Assembly: GCA_016700415.1 (NCBI GenBank)
Contig: CP065018.1
Location: forward strand, 3,230,001 to 3,294,000
Source: Flavobacteriales bacterium
GTDB lineage: Bacteria; Bacteroidota; Bacteroidia; Flavobacteriales_F; PHOS-HE28
Direction: 5' to 3'
Length of the DNA: 64,000 nucleotides
Program-made: the position numbers and the translations under genes
Shown here: one piece after another, positions 32,070-40,024 of the stretch
Layout of the letters: every line of letters begins with the position of its first letter
Numbering within the stretch: the first letter of the stretch is position 1
Notes under the pieces: generated by a model
Seen by the model: the letters and a program-made list of their open reading frames with translations, nothing else
The model's database searches: none
What the model was told of the DNA's origin: nothing

Positions 32070-33362
32070 ATGCGGAAGAACATGGGCAAATACATGTCCG
32101 CCGAGCAGGCGGTATCCTTGGTGAAGAGCGGGCAGCGGGTGTTCGTACATGGCAGCGCGGCCACGCCGCTGGTGCTGATGCGCGCGCTCTTCGCGCGGGC
32201 GGCGGAGCTGAGCCGGGTGGAGCTGGTGAGCATCAGCACCATCGGCCCGCTGGACCTGCAGCAGCCCGAGGTGCAGCGGGCTTTTTTCATGAACAGCCTC
32301 TTCGTGAGCGACAACGTGCGCACCGCCGTGAACGGGCCGCACGGCGACTACGTGCCGGTCTTCCTCAGTGAGATCCCCCGGCTGTTCGAAGGCGTGCTGC
32401 CGCTGGACGTGGCGCTGCTGCACGTGTCGCCGCCGGATGCGCACGGCTATTGCTCCTTGGGCGTGAGCGTGGACGTGGCCCGGGCGGCGGTGCGCAACGC
32501 CGCGGTGCTCATTGCCCAAGTGAACCCGCGCATGCCGCGCACCCATGGCGAGGGGCAGGTACACAGCAGCCGCTTCACGGCGATGGTGGAGGTGGACGAA
32601 GCCTTGCCGGAGGTGGATTATTCCAGCGCCATCGGCCCGGTGGAGGAGCGCATCGGAGCGCTGTGTTCCGATCTGATCGAGGACGGGAGCACGTTGCAGA
32701 TGGGCATCGGCGCCATCCCGGACGCGATCCTGCGCGGGCTGCGGGACCACAAGGACCTCGGCGTGCATACCGAGATGCTCAGTGACGGACTGCTGCCCCT
32801 GCTGGACCTCGGCGTGATCACGGGCAGCCAAAAGCGCAGGCACCCCGGGCGCATCGTCACCAGCTTCGCCTTGGGCAGCCGTGCGCTCTACGACCGGGTG
32901 GACGACAATCCGCTCTTCGCCTTTCTGGACACCGCCTATGTGAACAGCGGCCATGTGATCCGGCAGAACCCCAAGGTGGTGGCCATCAACAGCGCCATCG
33001 CGCTGGACCTCACCGGGCAGGTGTGCGCGGACAGCATCGGTATGCGCCAGTACAGCGGCGTGGGCGGCCAGATGGATTTTATGCGCGGCGCCGCCTTGAG
33101 CGAGGGCGGCAAGCCCATCATCGCCATGGCCAGTACGACCCGCACGGGCGCCAGCAAGATCGTGCCCTTCCTCGCGGAAGGTTCCGGCGTGGTGACCACC
33201 CGCGCCCACGTCCACCACGTGGCCACCGAGCACGGCATCGTGGACCTCTACGGCAAGAGCCTGCGCCAACGCGCGGAACTGCTCACAAGCATCGCCCATC
33301 CGGACCAACGCGAAGAGTTGGACCGTGCAACCTCCGAACGTTTCGGACCGAAGTTCCGATGA
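32070..33362 (+). CDS. Acetyl-CoA hydrolase/4-hydroxybutyrate CoA-transferase family protein
   Basis: ATG 32070 begins MRKNMGKYMSAEQAVSLVKS, the usual start of this family; in-frame upstream sequence contains the hairpin. The 430-aa product has the family I CoA-transferase fold: SGQRVFVHGSAATPLVLMRA, LLHVSPPDAHGYCSLGVSVD and GIGAIPDAILRGL. The catalytic glutamate lies in GVHTEMLSDGLLPL. GVGGQMDFMRGA is a late family motif. The enzyme moves or hydrolyses CoA on short acids such as 4-hydroxybutyrate or acetate. It could supply or use acyl-CoA for IcmF-linked metabolism, but this is inference. The neighbourhood gives no operon partners. Confidence 0.88.
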   Translation: MRKNMGKYMSAEQAVSLVKSGQRVFVHGSAATPLVLMRALFARAAELSRVELVSISTIGPLDLQQPEVQRAFFMNSLFVSDNVRTAVNGPHGDYVPVFLSEIPRLFEGVLPLDVALLHVSPPDAHGYCSLGVSVDVARAAVRNAAVLIAQVNPRMPRTHGEGQVHSSRFTAMVEVDEALPEVDYSSAIGPVEERIGALCSDLIEDGSTLQMGIGAIPDAILRGLRDHKDLGVHTEMLSDGLLPLLDLGVITGSQKRRHPGRIVTSFALGSRALYDRVDDNPLFAFLDTAYVNSGHVIRQNPKVVAINSAIALDLTGQVCADSIGMRQYSGVGGQMDFMRGAALSEGGKPIIAMASTTRTGASKIVPFLAEGSGVVTTRAHVHHVATEHGIVDLYGKSLRQRAELLTSIAHPDQREELDRATSERFGPKFR

Positions 33363-33435
33363 ATCTCCGCGGAGGACGGGATCGCGCGACGGCCTTTCCG
33401 GGCGACAACGGCCGAAGGGTCGCTGCAAAGGTTTT

Positions 33436-33573
33436 TATCCACAGATGACACAGATGGCGCGTTGCGCTATGGGTACGTCGGCAGCCGACCTTATCCGTGT
33501 CATCAACGCCATCTGCGGACAACCATCGGCAGCCGGCATTATCGGTGTTCATCCGTGTTCATCCGTGGTTTAG
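33436..33573. repeat. Dispersed CCGTGTTCATCCGTGG-type repeat
   Basis: The stretch TATCCACAGATGACACAGAT, then TTATCCGTGTCATCAACGCC, GTGTTCATCCGTGTTCATCC and GTGGTTTA consists of repeat units of a short, widely dispersed family. It contains inverted parts and a repeated CATCGGCAGCCGGC motif. It lies between two genes and has no reading frame of interest. A related palindrome occurs at 35222-35335. Confidence 0.65.
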
Positions 33574-33596
33574 CTCCTTCTTCAAGGCAGCACCCA

Positions 33597-34403
33597 CTAT
33601 TCGTGCAACACCAGCAGGGGCACCGTGGTGTTCAGCGCCATGCGCTTGGCCACGCTGCGGTGGAACAGCTCGTCCAGCCAGCCTAATTTGCGGTGCAGTA
33701 CCGCCAGCATGCCGTAGTCCCCGCTGTCCGCCAGAAGGGCCAGGCTCTCGGTAACGTTGGTCCCCGCAGTGGAAGCGGTGCTGGTCTTGATCCCTTTGAA
33801 GATATCGGAATTACCGGCCGATCCCGGTTCCGGCCCGCGGACCACCTCATCCTTGTTCACATGCACGAAGTCGATCCCGGCCCCGTAGTGTTTGGCGAGC
33901 TGCACCAAGGGGAGGAGCGTCTTCAGGTCGGCCACCTCCTCGCGATCGTCCGCGTAGAGGATCTTCCCGATCGGTCCCGCTTCCCATTCCGGGGGCACCA
34001 CGATCACCGGGCCGCCCGCGTTCCGCGCCACCACTTCGGCATTGCTGCCCCATTTCAGCGCACCGCCTTCGCCCCGCGTGCCCATCACTACCATGTCCAC
34101 CGGGTTCTCCTCGGTGTAACGTTGGACCACGGCGAACACGCTGCCGTTCGCCACCACGTCCTGGATGTCCAAGGTCTTCCCGGGGTGCAAGGCCCGGATC
34201 TCCGCCGTGAAGGCATCCAGTTCCTCGCGGGCCTGCTGCTTCACGAACCGGATAAATTCCGGGACCAGCGAGGGCCGCGGCACATCGCCGACGGAGAGGA
34301 GCAAGGTGAACCGGTTCTGTTCGGCGCCAAAGGCGTCCAGCGCGAAGAGGACCGCCTTGCGGGAACCTTCGCTCATGTCGGTGGGGATGAGGATCTGTGC
34401 CAT
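33597..34403 (-). CDS. Universal stress protein, two tandem USP domains
   Basis: ATG 34403 begins MAQILIPTDMSEGSRKAVLF; the earlier in-frame ATG adds 14 unrelated residues. The 268-aa product has two UspA domains. The first has PVDMVVMGTRGEGGALKWGS and NAEVVARNAGGPVIVVPPEW. The second has IGKILYADDREEVADLKTLL and ends MALNTTVPLLVLHE. It resembles the stress protein at 23436 in length and in its final motif, so the two are paralogues. It lies beside the dispersed repeat at 33436. Role: binding ATP or AMP under stress; the target is unknown. Confidence 0.87.
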   Translation of the reverse strand: MAQILIPTDMSEGSRKAVLFALDAFGAEQNRFTLLLSVGDVPRPSLVPEFIRFVKQQAREELDAFTAEIRALHPGKTLDIQDVVANGSVFAVVQRYTEENPVDMVVMGTRGEGGALKWGSNAEVVARNAGGPVIVVPPEWEAGPIGKILYADDREEVADLKTLLPLVQLAKHYGAGIDFVHVNKDEVVRGPEPGSAGNSDIFKGIKTSTASTAGTNVTESLALLADSGDYGMLAVLHRKLGWLDELFHRSVAKRMALNTTVPLLVLHE

Positions 34404-34570
34404 CTGTTCAGTTTTATTGCGGTGATAGGGACCGCTGCCAAACAAGGTACGAACGGGACAAGATGCTGAATTGACGAAGCTCAGCTATGCAAGATCGCGA
34501 CGCCGTCATCGCTCCGCGGGGCCTTGTCCGTCGGGTCCATAACTATGTTCCGCGGGATCTGTTAAGGATC

Positions 34571-35008
34571 TCACTTCACCAAGGAGGCGCTCAGCGTAAT
34601 GGGCACTGCCTTCAGCGCTTGGCTGATGGGGCAGTTCACCTTGGCTTCCTCGGCGCACGCATCGAAGTCCGCTTGGCTGATGCCGGGCACCTTCGCCTTC
34701 AGCACCAAGTGGATGCCGACGATGCCGTTCCCGCCATCCACGGGGCCGAGCTTCACTTCGGAATCGCAGTCCAGCTCGTCCGGCGTAAAGCCTTTGTTGC
34801 CCAGCACGAAGCTCAGCTTCATGGTGAAGCAGCCCGCGTGCGCGGCCGCGATCAGCTCTTCCGGGTTGGTGCCGGCCTTGCCGTCCTCGCTTACAAAGCG
34901 CGTGTGGAAGGTATAGGGCGTATCCTTCAGCACACCGCTGGTACTGGTGAGTTTGCCTTTGCCTTCTTTGCCGGTTCCTTTCCAAATGGCCTTGCTTGAT
35001 CGGATCAT
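34571..35008 (-). CDS. OsmC-family protein (putative peroxidase)
   Basis: ATG 35008 starts MIRSSKAIWKGTGKEGKGKL, the usual N-terminus of the OsmC/Ohr family. The 145-aa length is normal. The redox cysteines appear in IAAAHAGCFTMKLSFVL (C60) and in AEEAKVNCPISQAL (C125), matching the two active cysteines that reduce organic hydroperoxides or H2O2. The arginine (TRFVS) and glutamate (NPEEL) partners are also present. It follows the stress protein in the same direction, consistent with a stress-response neighbourhood, although the 167-base gap argues against a single operon. Confidence 0.9.
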   Translation of the reverse strand: MIRSSKAIWKGTGKEGKGKLTSTSGVLKDTPYTFHTRFVSEDGKAGTNPEELIAAAHAGCFTMKLSFVLGNKGFTPDELDCDSEVKLGPVDGGNGIVGIHLVLKAKVPGISQADFDACAEEAKVNCPISQALKAVPITLSASLVK

Positions 35009-35139
35009 GATGTGCTTTTTTGTTCGGGTTCGTAGAGGGTCCCAAAGGTAGGGCAGGGGGCAGGGGCGCCTGTTCCGCGGCTGCCGCTCGCGCCTGACGG
35101 CATGATGGGTAAATACGAACCGTGCTCCGCGCGCCGTCG

Positions 35140-35200
35140 CCGTAGCGCTTTGGCGAAGGAGCCCGACTCGGCCTTCGCAGCCGCTTCGGCGAAGTAGGCA
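35140..35200. repeat. GCCTTCG/CGAAGGC-type dispersed palindrome
   Basis: GCTTTGGCGAAGGAGCCCGA, then CTCGGCCTTCGCAGCCGCTT and CGGCGAAGTAGGC form overlapping inverted units, related to 30524-30561. Non-coding. Confidence 0.5.
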
Positions 35201-35221
35201 GCAGCTACGCCCGGACGAGTG

Positions 35222-35335
35222 AACCACGGATGCACACGGATAAACACGGATACCAACGTACCGGCCTCACCAGAGGGTCCATTGCTGCTGTCCATGATCT
35301 CGGCAATCCGTGTTTATCCGTGTGCATCCGTGGTT
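35222..35335. repeat. Perfect 30-bp inverted repeat of the CCACGGATG family
   Basis: The left arm 35222-35251 (AACCACGGATGCACACGGAT, then AAACACGGAT) is the exact reverse complement of 35306-35335, with 54 bases between. It lies between an OsmC gene and a cyclase gene and could form a large hairpin. Non-coding. Confidence 0.85.
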
Positions 35336-35442
35336 TATAAAAAACATGGATGGCGATCCCGCCGAACGGCGGGCGCTCAGACGCGAAAGCCCTGCGTTCC
35401 GACCATGGGCCATGCTGCCGGTGCCGTACCTTCCCCACGGTC

Positions 35443-37311
35443 ATGAAGCGCACGCACTGGTTGGTCCTTTTCCTGTTGCTCGGGAGTTTCTCCCGAGCGA
35501 CGGACCAACAACGGATCGACTCCTTGCTGGCCGTGTCCCGGACCATCCCGGTGGCTCCGGCACAAGTGCGGGCCTTGAACCGGATATCGGTGATCTATGC
35601 GGGCCGGCGATCCCGATCGGCCAAGGATTCGTCCATGTTCTATTCCCAGCAGGCCATTGCGTTGGCGCGGCGGATCGGCGATGAAGAGGGGCTTGCGGAG
35701 GCGCTCTACGATCTTGGGAAATACTACGTGGGCGTGGCCGGAAGTCCTGCCAAGGCCACGGAGAACCTGCTGGAAAGCCTTGAACTGTACACACAGCTCA
35801 ACGACCGGTCGGGCATTTCCATGTGCCACATGCAGCTGGGCCTGGTCAGCTACATACTGAAATATTACGAGGACGCGGTGAAGAACCTGGACCTCTCGCT
35901 CAAGGCGGAGGATAACCCGACCGCCACCTACCTGATGGCACTGTCCTACACGGAACTCGACAGCTTTTCGCTCGCCAAGGCGTACTTCTCCCGCGCCATC
36001 ACCGACTATACGGACCGTGCGAACGCCGAACGGTTGGCCGAATGCCACTTGTACTTGGGGCGCTTGTACCTACGGACGGGGGCGCTGGACTCCGCCCTGT
36101 ACTACATGAAGATGGCCATGGAAAGCAGGGCCCTGGTCGGGGATCCACGGGACATGGTGCGACCCTATGCGTTCGTGTCGGAGGTCTATCTCCGGTCCAA
36201 CGATCTTGACCGGGCCATCCACTTTGCAGAACGCAGCTATGAGCTGGAAACAGGCCAGCAGGACAAGAACCAGGACATGATCAGTTTGATCCAAGCGACC
36301 AAGACCTTGAGCGAAGCGTACGCCTTGAAGGGGCGCTACGAGAAGGCCTATTTCTTCCTGGACCTGTACAACAAGGCCAGCGACCGGGATGCGAGAGGCA
36401 GCATCAAGCAGAAGGTCGCCGACATGCAGAGCATGTTCGATTTTGAACAGCGCATGAACCTGCAGCAGGTGCGGCAGGAGAAGGACCGGGAGATCGCCCA
36501 AGCGCAGATCGCGAAGGAAAGGATACTGCGGAACGCCTTCCTGGTGGGGACGGTCCTGTTGCTGCTGCTGCTGATCGGGCTGTACAAGCGTTACCGGTTC
36601 AAGCGGCGCTCCAATCAGACCTTGGTGGAGCTCAATGAGGAGGTGACGCGGGAGAAGGAACGCTCGGACCATCTGTTGCTGAACATCCTACCGGAGGACG
36701 TGGCCGAGGAGCTGAAGATGAACGGTGAGGCGGCGGCGCGATCCATCGAGCATGTCACGGTCCTGTTCACCGACTTCAAGGGCTTCATCGCCGTGAGCGA
36801 ACAGTTGGGCCCGAGGGAGCTCGTACATGCCCTGAACGAGTGTTTCTCGGCCTTCGATGGGATCATGGAGAAGTGGGGCATAGAGAAGATCAAGACCATC
36901 GGTGATGCGTACATGGCGGCGGGAGGGTTGCCATTACCGGACGAGGGGCATGCCCGGAAGGTGATCCACGCGGCCTTCGAAATGCGCGACTTCGTGGAAG
37001 CGGAAAAGGCGCGGAAGATCGCGGCCGGGGCACCGTATTTCGAGATCCGTATCGGCATGCATACCGGACCGGTGGTGGCGGGCATCGTTGGCGTGAAAAA
37101 ATTCCAGTATGACATCTGGGGCGATACGGTGAACACGGCGAGCCGAATGGAAAGCAGCGGCGAGGTCGGAAAGGTCAATATCAGCGGGTCCACCTACGCG
37201 CTGGTGAAGGATGATCCGGAGTTCAACTTCACACCGCGCGGTATGATCGAGGCGAAAGGCAAGGGAGAGATGGAGATGTATTTCGTGGAGCGCGCTCCTG
37301 ATAGAGGCTGA
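35443..37311 (+). CDS. TPR-domain membrane adenylate/guanylate cyclase, class III
   Basis: ATG 35443 begins a signal-like hydrophobic segment (MKRTHWLVLFLLLGSFSRAT). The 622-aa protein has periplasmic TPR-like repeats to about residue 350 and one membrane segment near 363-383 (NAFLVGTVLLLLLLIGLYKR). A short coiled coil follows (EEVTREKERSDHLLLNILPE), then a cytosolic class III catalytic domain. The metal aspartates lie in VLFTDFKGF and IKTIGDAYM. The substrate lysine is in IEKIKTIGD, and the transition-state Asn and Arg in WGDTVNTASRMES are present, so it should be active. It flanks the tandem surface-protein array; a paralogue flanks its other side. Confidence 0.88.
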   Translation: MKRTHWLVLFLLLGSFSRATDQQRIDSLLAVSRTIPVAPAQVRALNRISVIYAGRRSRSAKDSSMFYSQQAIALARRIGDEEGLAEALYDLGKYYVGVAGSPAKATENLLESLELYTQLNDRSGISMCHMQLGLVSYILKYYEDAVKNLDLSLKAEDNPTATYLMALSYTELDSFSLAKAYFSRAITDYTDRANAERLAECHLYLGRLYLRTGALDSALYYMKMAMESRALVGDPRDMVRPYAFVSEVYLRSNDLDRAIHFAERSYELETGQQDKNQDMISLIQATKTLSEAYALKGRYEKAYFFLDLYNKASDRDARGSIKQKVADMQSMFDFEQRMNLQQVRQEKDREIAQAQIAKERILRNAFLVGTVLLLLLLIGLYKRYRFKRRSNQTLVELNEEVTREKERSDHLLLNILPEDVAEELKMNGEAAARSIEHVTVLFTDFKGFIAVSEQLGPRELVHALNECFSAFDGIMEKWGIEKIKTIGDAYMAAGGLPLPDEGHARKVIHAAFEMRDFVEAEKARKIAAGAPYFEIRIGMHTGPVVAGIVGVKKFQYDIWGDTVNTASRMESSGEVGKVNISGSTYALVKDDPEFNFTPRGMIEAKGKGEMEMYFVERAPDRG

Positions 37312-37348
37312 CCGTACCGATCACACCGCCCGTGGTCAATGCTCCGTC

Positions 37349-40024
37349 TTAGGGCAGTTGTTCGGTGATCACGGTCGTGGGCGATAAGCCACCGATGTTC
37401 AGCAGCAGCAGGTCCCGGTCGTTGTCCGCACCGGTGTACTTCACCGTTCCGTCCATGTTCGCATCCTCGCGGTGGTAGCCCGTGCTTGTGGCGGTGGGCA
37501 TCACGCCCCCGACCTCCTGAAGGATGAGGTCGCGGTCGTTGTTGTCGCCGGTGTACTTCAGCTCGCCATCGCCTTGGCAATCACCTGCCCAAAGCGCGCG
37601 CCGTGTACCGATCGTGGCTTGCGCATCGGTGCCGTACGTGGCGGTGCCCGGTATGCTGAAGTCGACGACCGTCGTGGTGTTGCCCAAGGCGAAGGATGCA
37701 TTGCTCATCACCCCCAAGTGGTTCCTGTGGCGAAGAGCGACATGGTAGTTCCCCGCCGCGATGTTGAAGAATACCGGACCGGTCCCGCTGGTGCCGGCCA
37801 CATCACCGTCGCGTTGCAGCAAGGCGCTTTTCGTCGCCACCACGGCATATGGTGCCGTGCTGCTCCGCAATTCCACCACCACCCAGTCCACGATGGCATC
37901 ATCGCCGCTCACGGCCAGCACCGCGGACGTCGTGGTCTCCCCACCACCGTTCACATGGGGATAGCCCAATGCGGTGTAGGGTTCAGTGAACGGGATCAGC
38001 TCTGCGGCGCGCAGGCCGTCGCTCATGCGTTGCGTGGCTTCCTCGTAAGGCCCGCCCAATAGCATTCGGGGTGAAATGGCCACACCCGGAGATGCAACGG
38101 TCAGGATGGATGGATCCGTGATCACCGGCGGGTTGAAGTCGAAGAAGATGTTGGCGATGTTCTCGATGGTCGTTCCGGGCACCACCGGGTCACGAGGCTT
38201 GATGCGGAAACTCACGAAGCCATGGCTTGCTGCTTCGTTCACGTTGCTGTCCGGCAAGAAGATGTTCGCGAACGTGAAGCGCAGCACCCCGTGCCCCAGC
38301 AAGCTGCGCGTAGCGGCGTGCGAACTGGCACCCCATTGGATGGACGCAGGGTCCAACGTCGCAGGAAGCGTATCCGTCACGATCACATTGAAGGCGGTGT
38401 CCGTTCCGGTGTTCTGGAAGCGGATGGTGTAACCGATCCTTTCATCGGAGTTGATGAAGTAGAGCTCATCACTGGCGCGCGAGCTGGTGGTGGCCACCTT
38501 GTCGTTGGGGTCGAAGCTGCCCGTTACGGTCACGCTGGTGCTTGCTGTGTTGTTGGCAGCGATCACATCCGTGTTCGCGGTGGAGAACACCACCGAAGCA
38601 TTCAGCACCGTACCGATCAAACCCACATCGGGCGGCACTTGCATCCGCACTTGGATGCTCCTTTGGGCGAATGCACTGAGGCTGCCCTGGTCCCATGTGA
38701 TCGTGTTCCCCGCCACGGTACCCGCCGGGCTCGATGAGAGCACTGTTATCGCCGGGTCGAAAGTGAAGGTGGTGACCGTGTTGCCGGTTACCGCTGGCGT
38801 GAGGTTCGATTGGCGGATGGCGTAGTTCAATTCGAAGCCGGGACGCGCCGGTCCACTGGCGATCCTCACCTCGGCATCCAGCGGCACCAAGGAAGTGTCG
38901 GCGATGTTCAGCGTTTGCATGCCAACAACGTTCACAGGAGCCGGAGGTGTCGGGCAATGCTGCGCGATGTCCGTGGCGATCTGTTCCACGGTGTAGGCAC
39001 CGGTGGGCAGGTTGATGCTGTACTTCCCGTTCGATGCCGCGGTGGCATAATAGGGCCCGGGTTGGAATTCCAGGATGGCACCGGGCACGCGCGTCTCACT
39101 GCTGCCGCCCATGACGCAGTCCGCGTTGTTGTCCATGTACACCGTGCCGTTCACATTGCCGCATGCCGGGCCGAGGTCGGGCACGGTCACCATGATCGAA
39201 TCGCCGCATTGGGCACGCAGGAAGGTGCCGTTCGGGCCAGAGCCCAGACCGATGATGCGTTGCACCAGCCAGTAATCGCCGGGAAGGAGGCCGGTGAACG
39301 TGCTCGTCATGGCGGTAGGGCCGGAGTATGCGTTCTGCACCACTTGGCCGGTGGAATTTTTCAATTCGAGGTCGAGGACCTGGCCGTGCCCTTCAGCTGT
39401 AAGCGCCACATCGAGGCTTCCGGTTGCCGTTGATGCGCAAGCTCCTTCGATGTTCAACACGGCCATTGCGGGAAAGATCACCGGATACCCGATGTGCAGG
39501 GTCACCGATCCCAAGCAGCCATTCCCGTCGGCATACGCGGTCTGGAATGAACTGCCGGGCGCACCTTGCACCACGACAAGGATGTCGCCGCCCATGTCCT
39601 CGGTCACCACGCCCCCGAGGGAGATCGGGCCCTGGATCGGAAGGTCATAATTCCCTGATGCGAATTGCCACGGGCTGAAGGTGGCGAAGCTGTGCGGATC
39701 GCAATACGCCCAAGGCACATCCCAGTCCCTGTTCGGAAATTCCGCATAGCCGTCCACTGTGGCCTCTTCCGTGGCCTGTGTGCCCATGAAGTCGGTAACG
39801 GTCAAGCTGTAGGTGCCTGCTTCCACATTCCATAGTTCCGGGGAAGTGGACCCGTTGCTCCAGGCGTAGGTGTAGGGTGGCACACCTCCGCTCGCATAGG
39901 CGGATACTTGGCCATTGGGAACCCCGCAATATTGATGGACAATGGAGAACGTCACGGTAAGCGCGTTCGCTGCACCAGCGTACAGTGCCAAGGCGATCAA
40001 TAGTTGGTTGCGGAACGACTTCAT
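37349..40024 (-). CDS. Surface protein of the tandem array, member 6 (dockerin-like C-terminus)
   Basis: The 891-aa product has a signal peptide (MKSFRNQLLIALALYAGAAN), an SprB-like repeat (VSAYASGGVPPYTYAWSNGS), a long beta-sandwich region and the block FDPNDKVATTSSRASDELYF near residue 504, ending ANIFFDFNPPVITDPSILTV. Unlike its paralogues it lacks the type A T9SS tail. Instead it carries two dockerin-like repeats, GDCQGDGELKYTGDNNDRDL and NMDGTVKYTGADNDRDLLLL, that look calcium-binding. It is the last gene of the leftward array. Its ATG overlaps the previous stop (ATGA), so it is translationally coupled. Confidence 0.85.
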   Translation of the reverse strand: MKSFRNQLLIALALYAGAANALTVTFSIVHQYCGVPNGQVSAYASGGVPPYTYAWSNGSTSPELWNVEAGTYSLTVTDFMGTQATEEATVDGYAEFPNRDWDVPWAYCDPHSFATFSPWQFASGNYDLPIQGPISLGGVVTEDMGGDILVVVQGAPGSSFQTAYADGNGCLGSVTLHIGYPVIFPAMAVLNIEGACASTATGSLDVALTAEGHGQVLDLELKNSTGQVVQNAYSGPTAMTSTFTGLLPGDYWLVQRIIGLGSGPNGTFLRAQCGDSIMVTVPDLGPACGNVNGTVYMDNNADCVMGGSSETRVPGAILEFQPGPYYATAASNGKYSINLPTGAYTVEQIATDIAQHCPTPPAPVNVVGMQTLNIADTSLVPLDAEVRIASGPARPGFELNYAIRQSNLTPAVTGNTVTTFTFDPAITVLSSSPAGTVAGNTITWDQGSLSAFAQRSIQVRMQVPPDVGLIGTVLNASVVFSTANTDVIAANNTASTSVTVTGSFDPNDKVATTSSRASDELYFINSDERIGYTIRFQNTGTDTAFNVIVTDTLPATLDPASIQWGASSHAATRSLLGHGVLRFTFANIFLPDSNVNEAASHGFVSFRIKPRDPVVPGTTIENIANIFFDFNPPVITDPSILTVASPGVAISPRMLLGGPYEEATQRMSDGLRAAELIPFTEPYTALGYPHVNGGGETTTSAVLAVSGDDAIVDWVVVELRSSTAPYAVVATKSALLQRDGDVAGTSGTGPVFFNIAAGNYHVALRHRNHLGVMSNASFALGNTTTVVDFSIPGTATYGTDAQATIGTRRALWAGDCQGDGELKYTGDNNDRDLILQEVGGVMPTATSTGYHREDANMDGTVKYTGADNDRDLLLLNIGGLSPTTVITEQLP

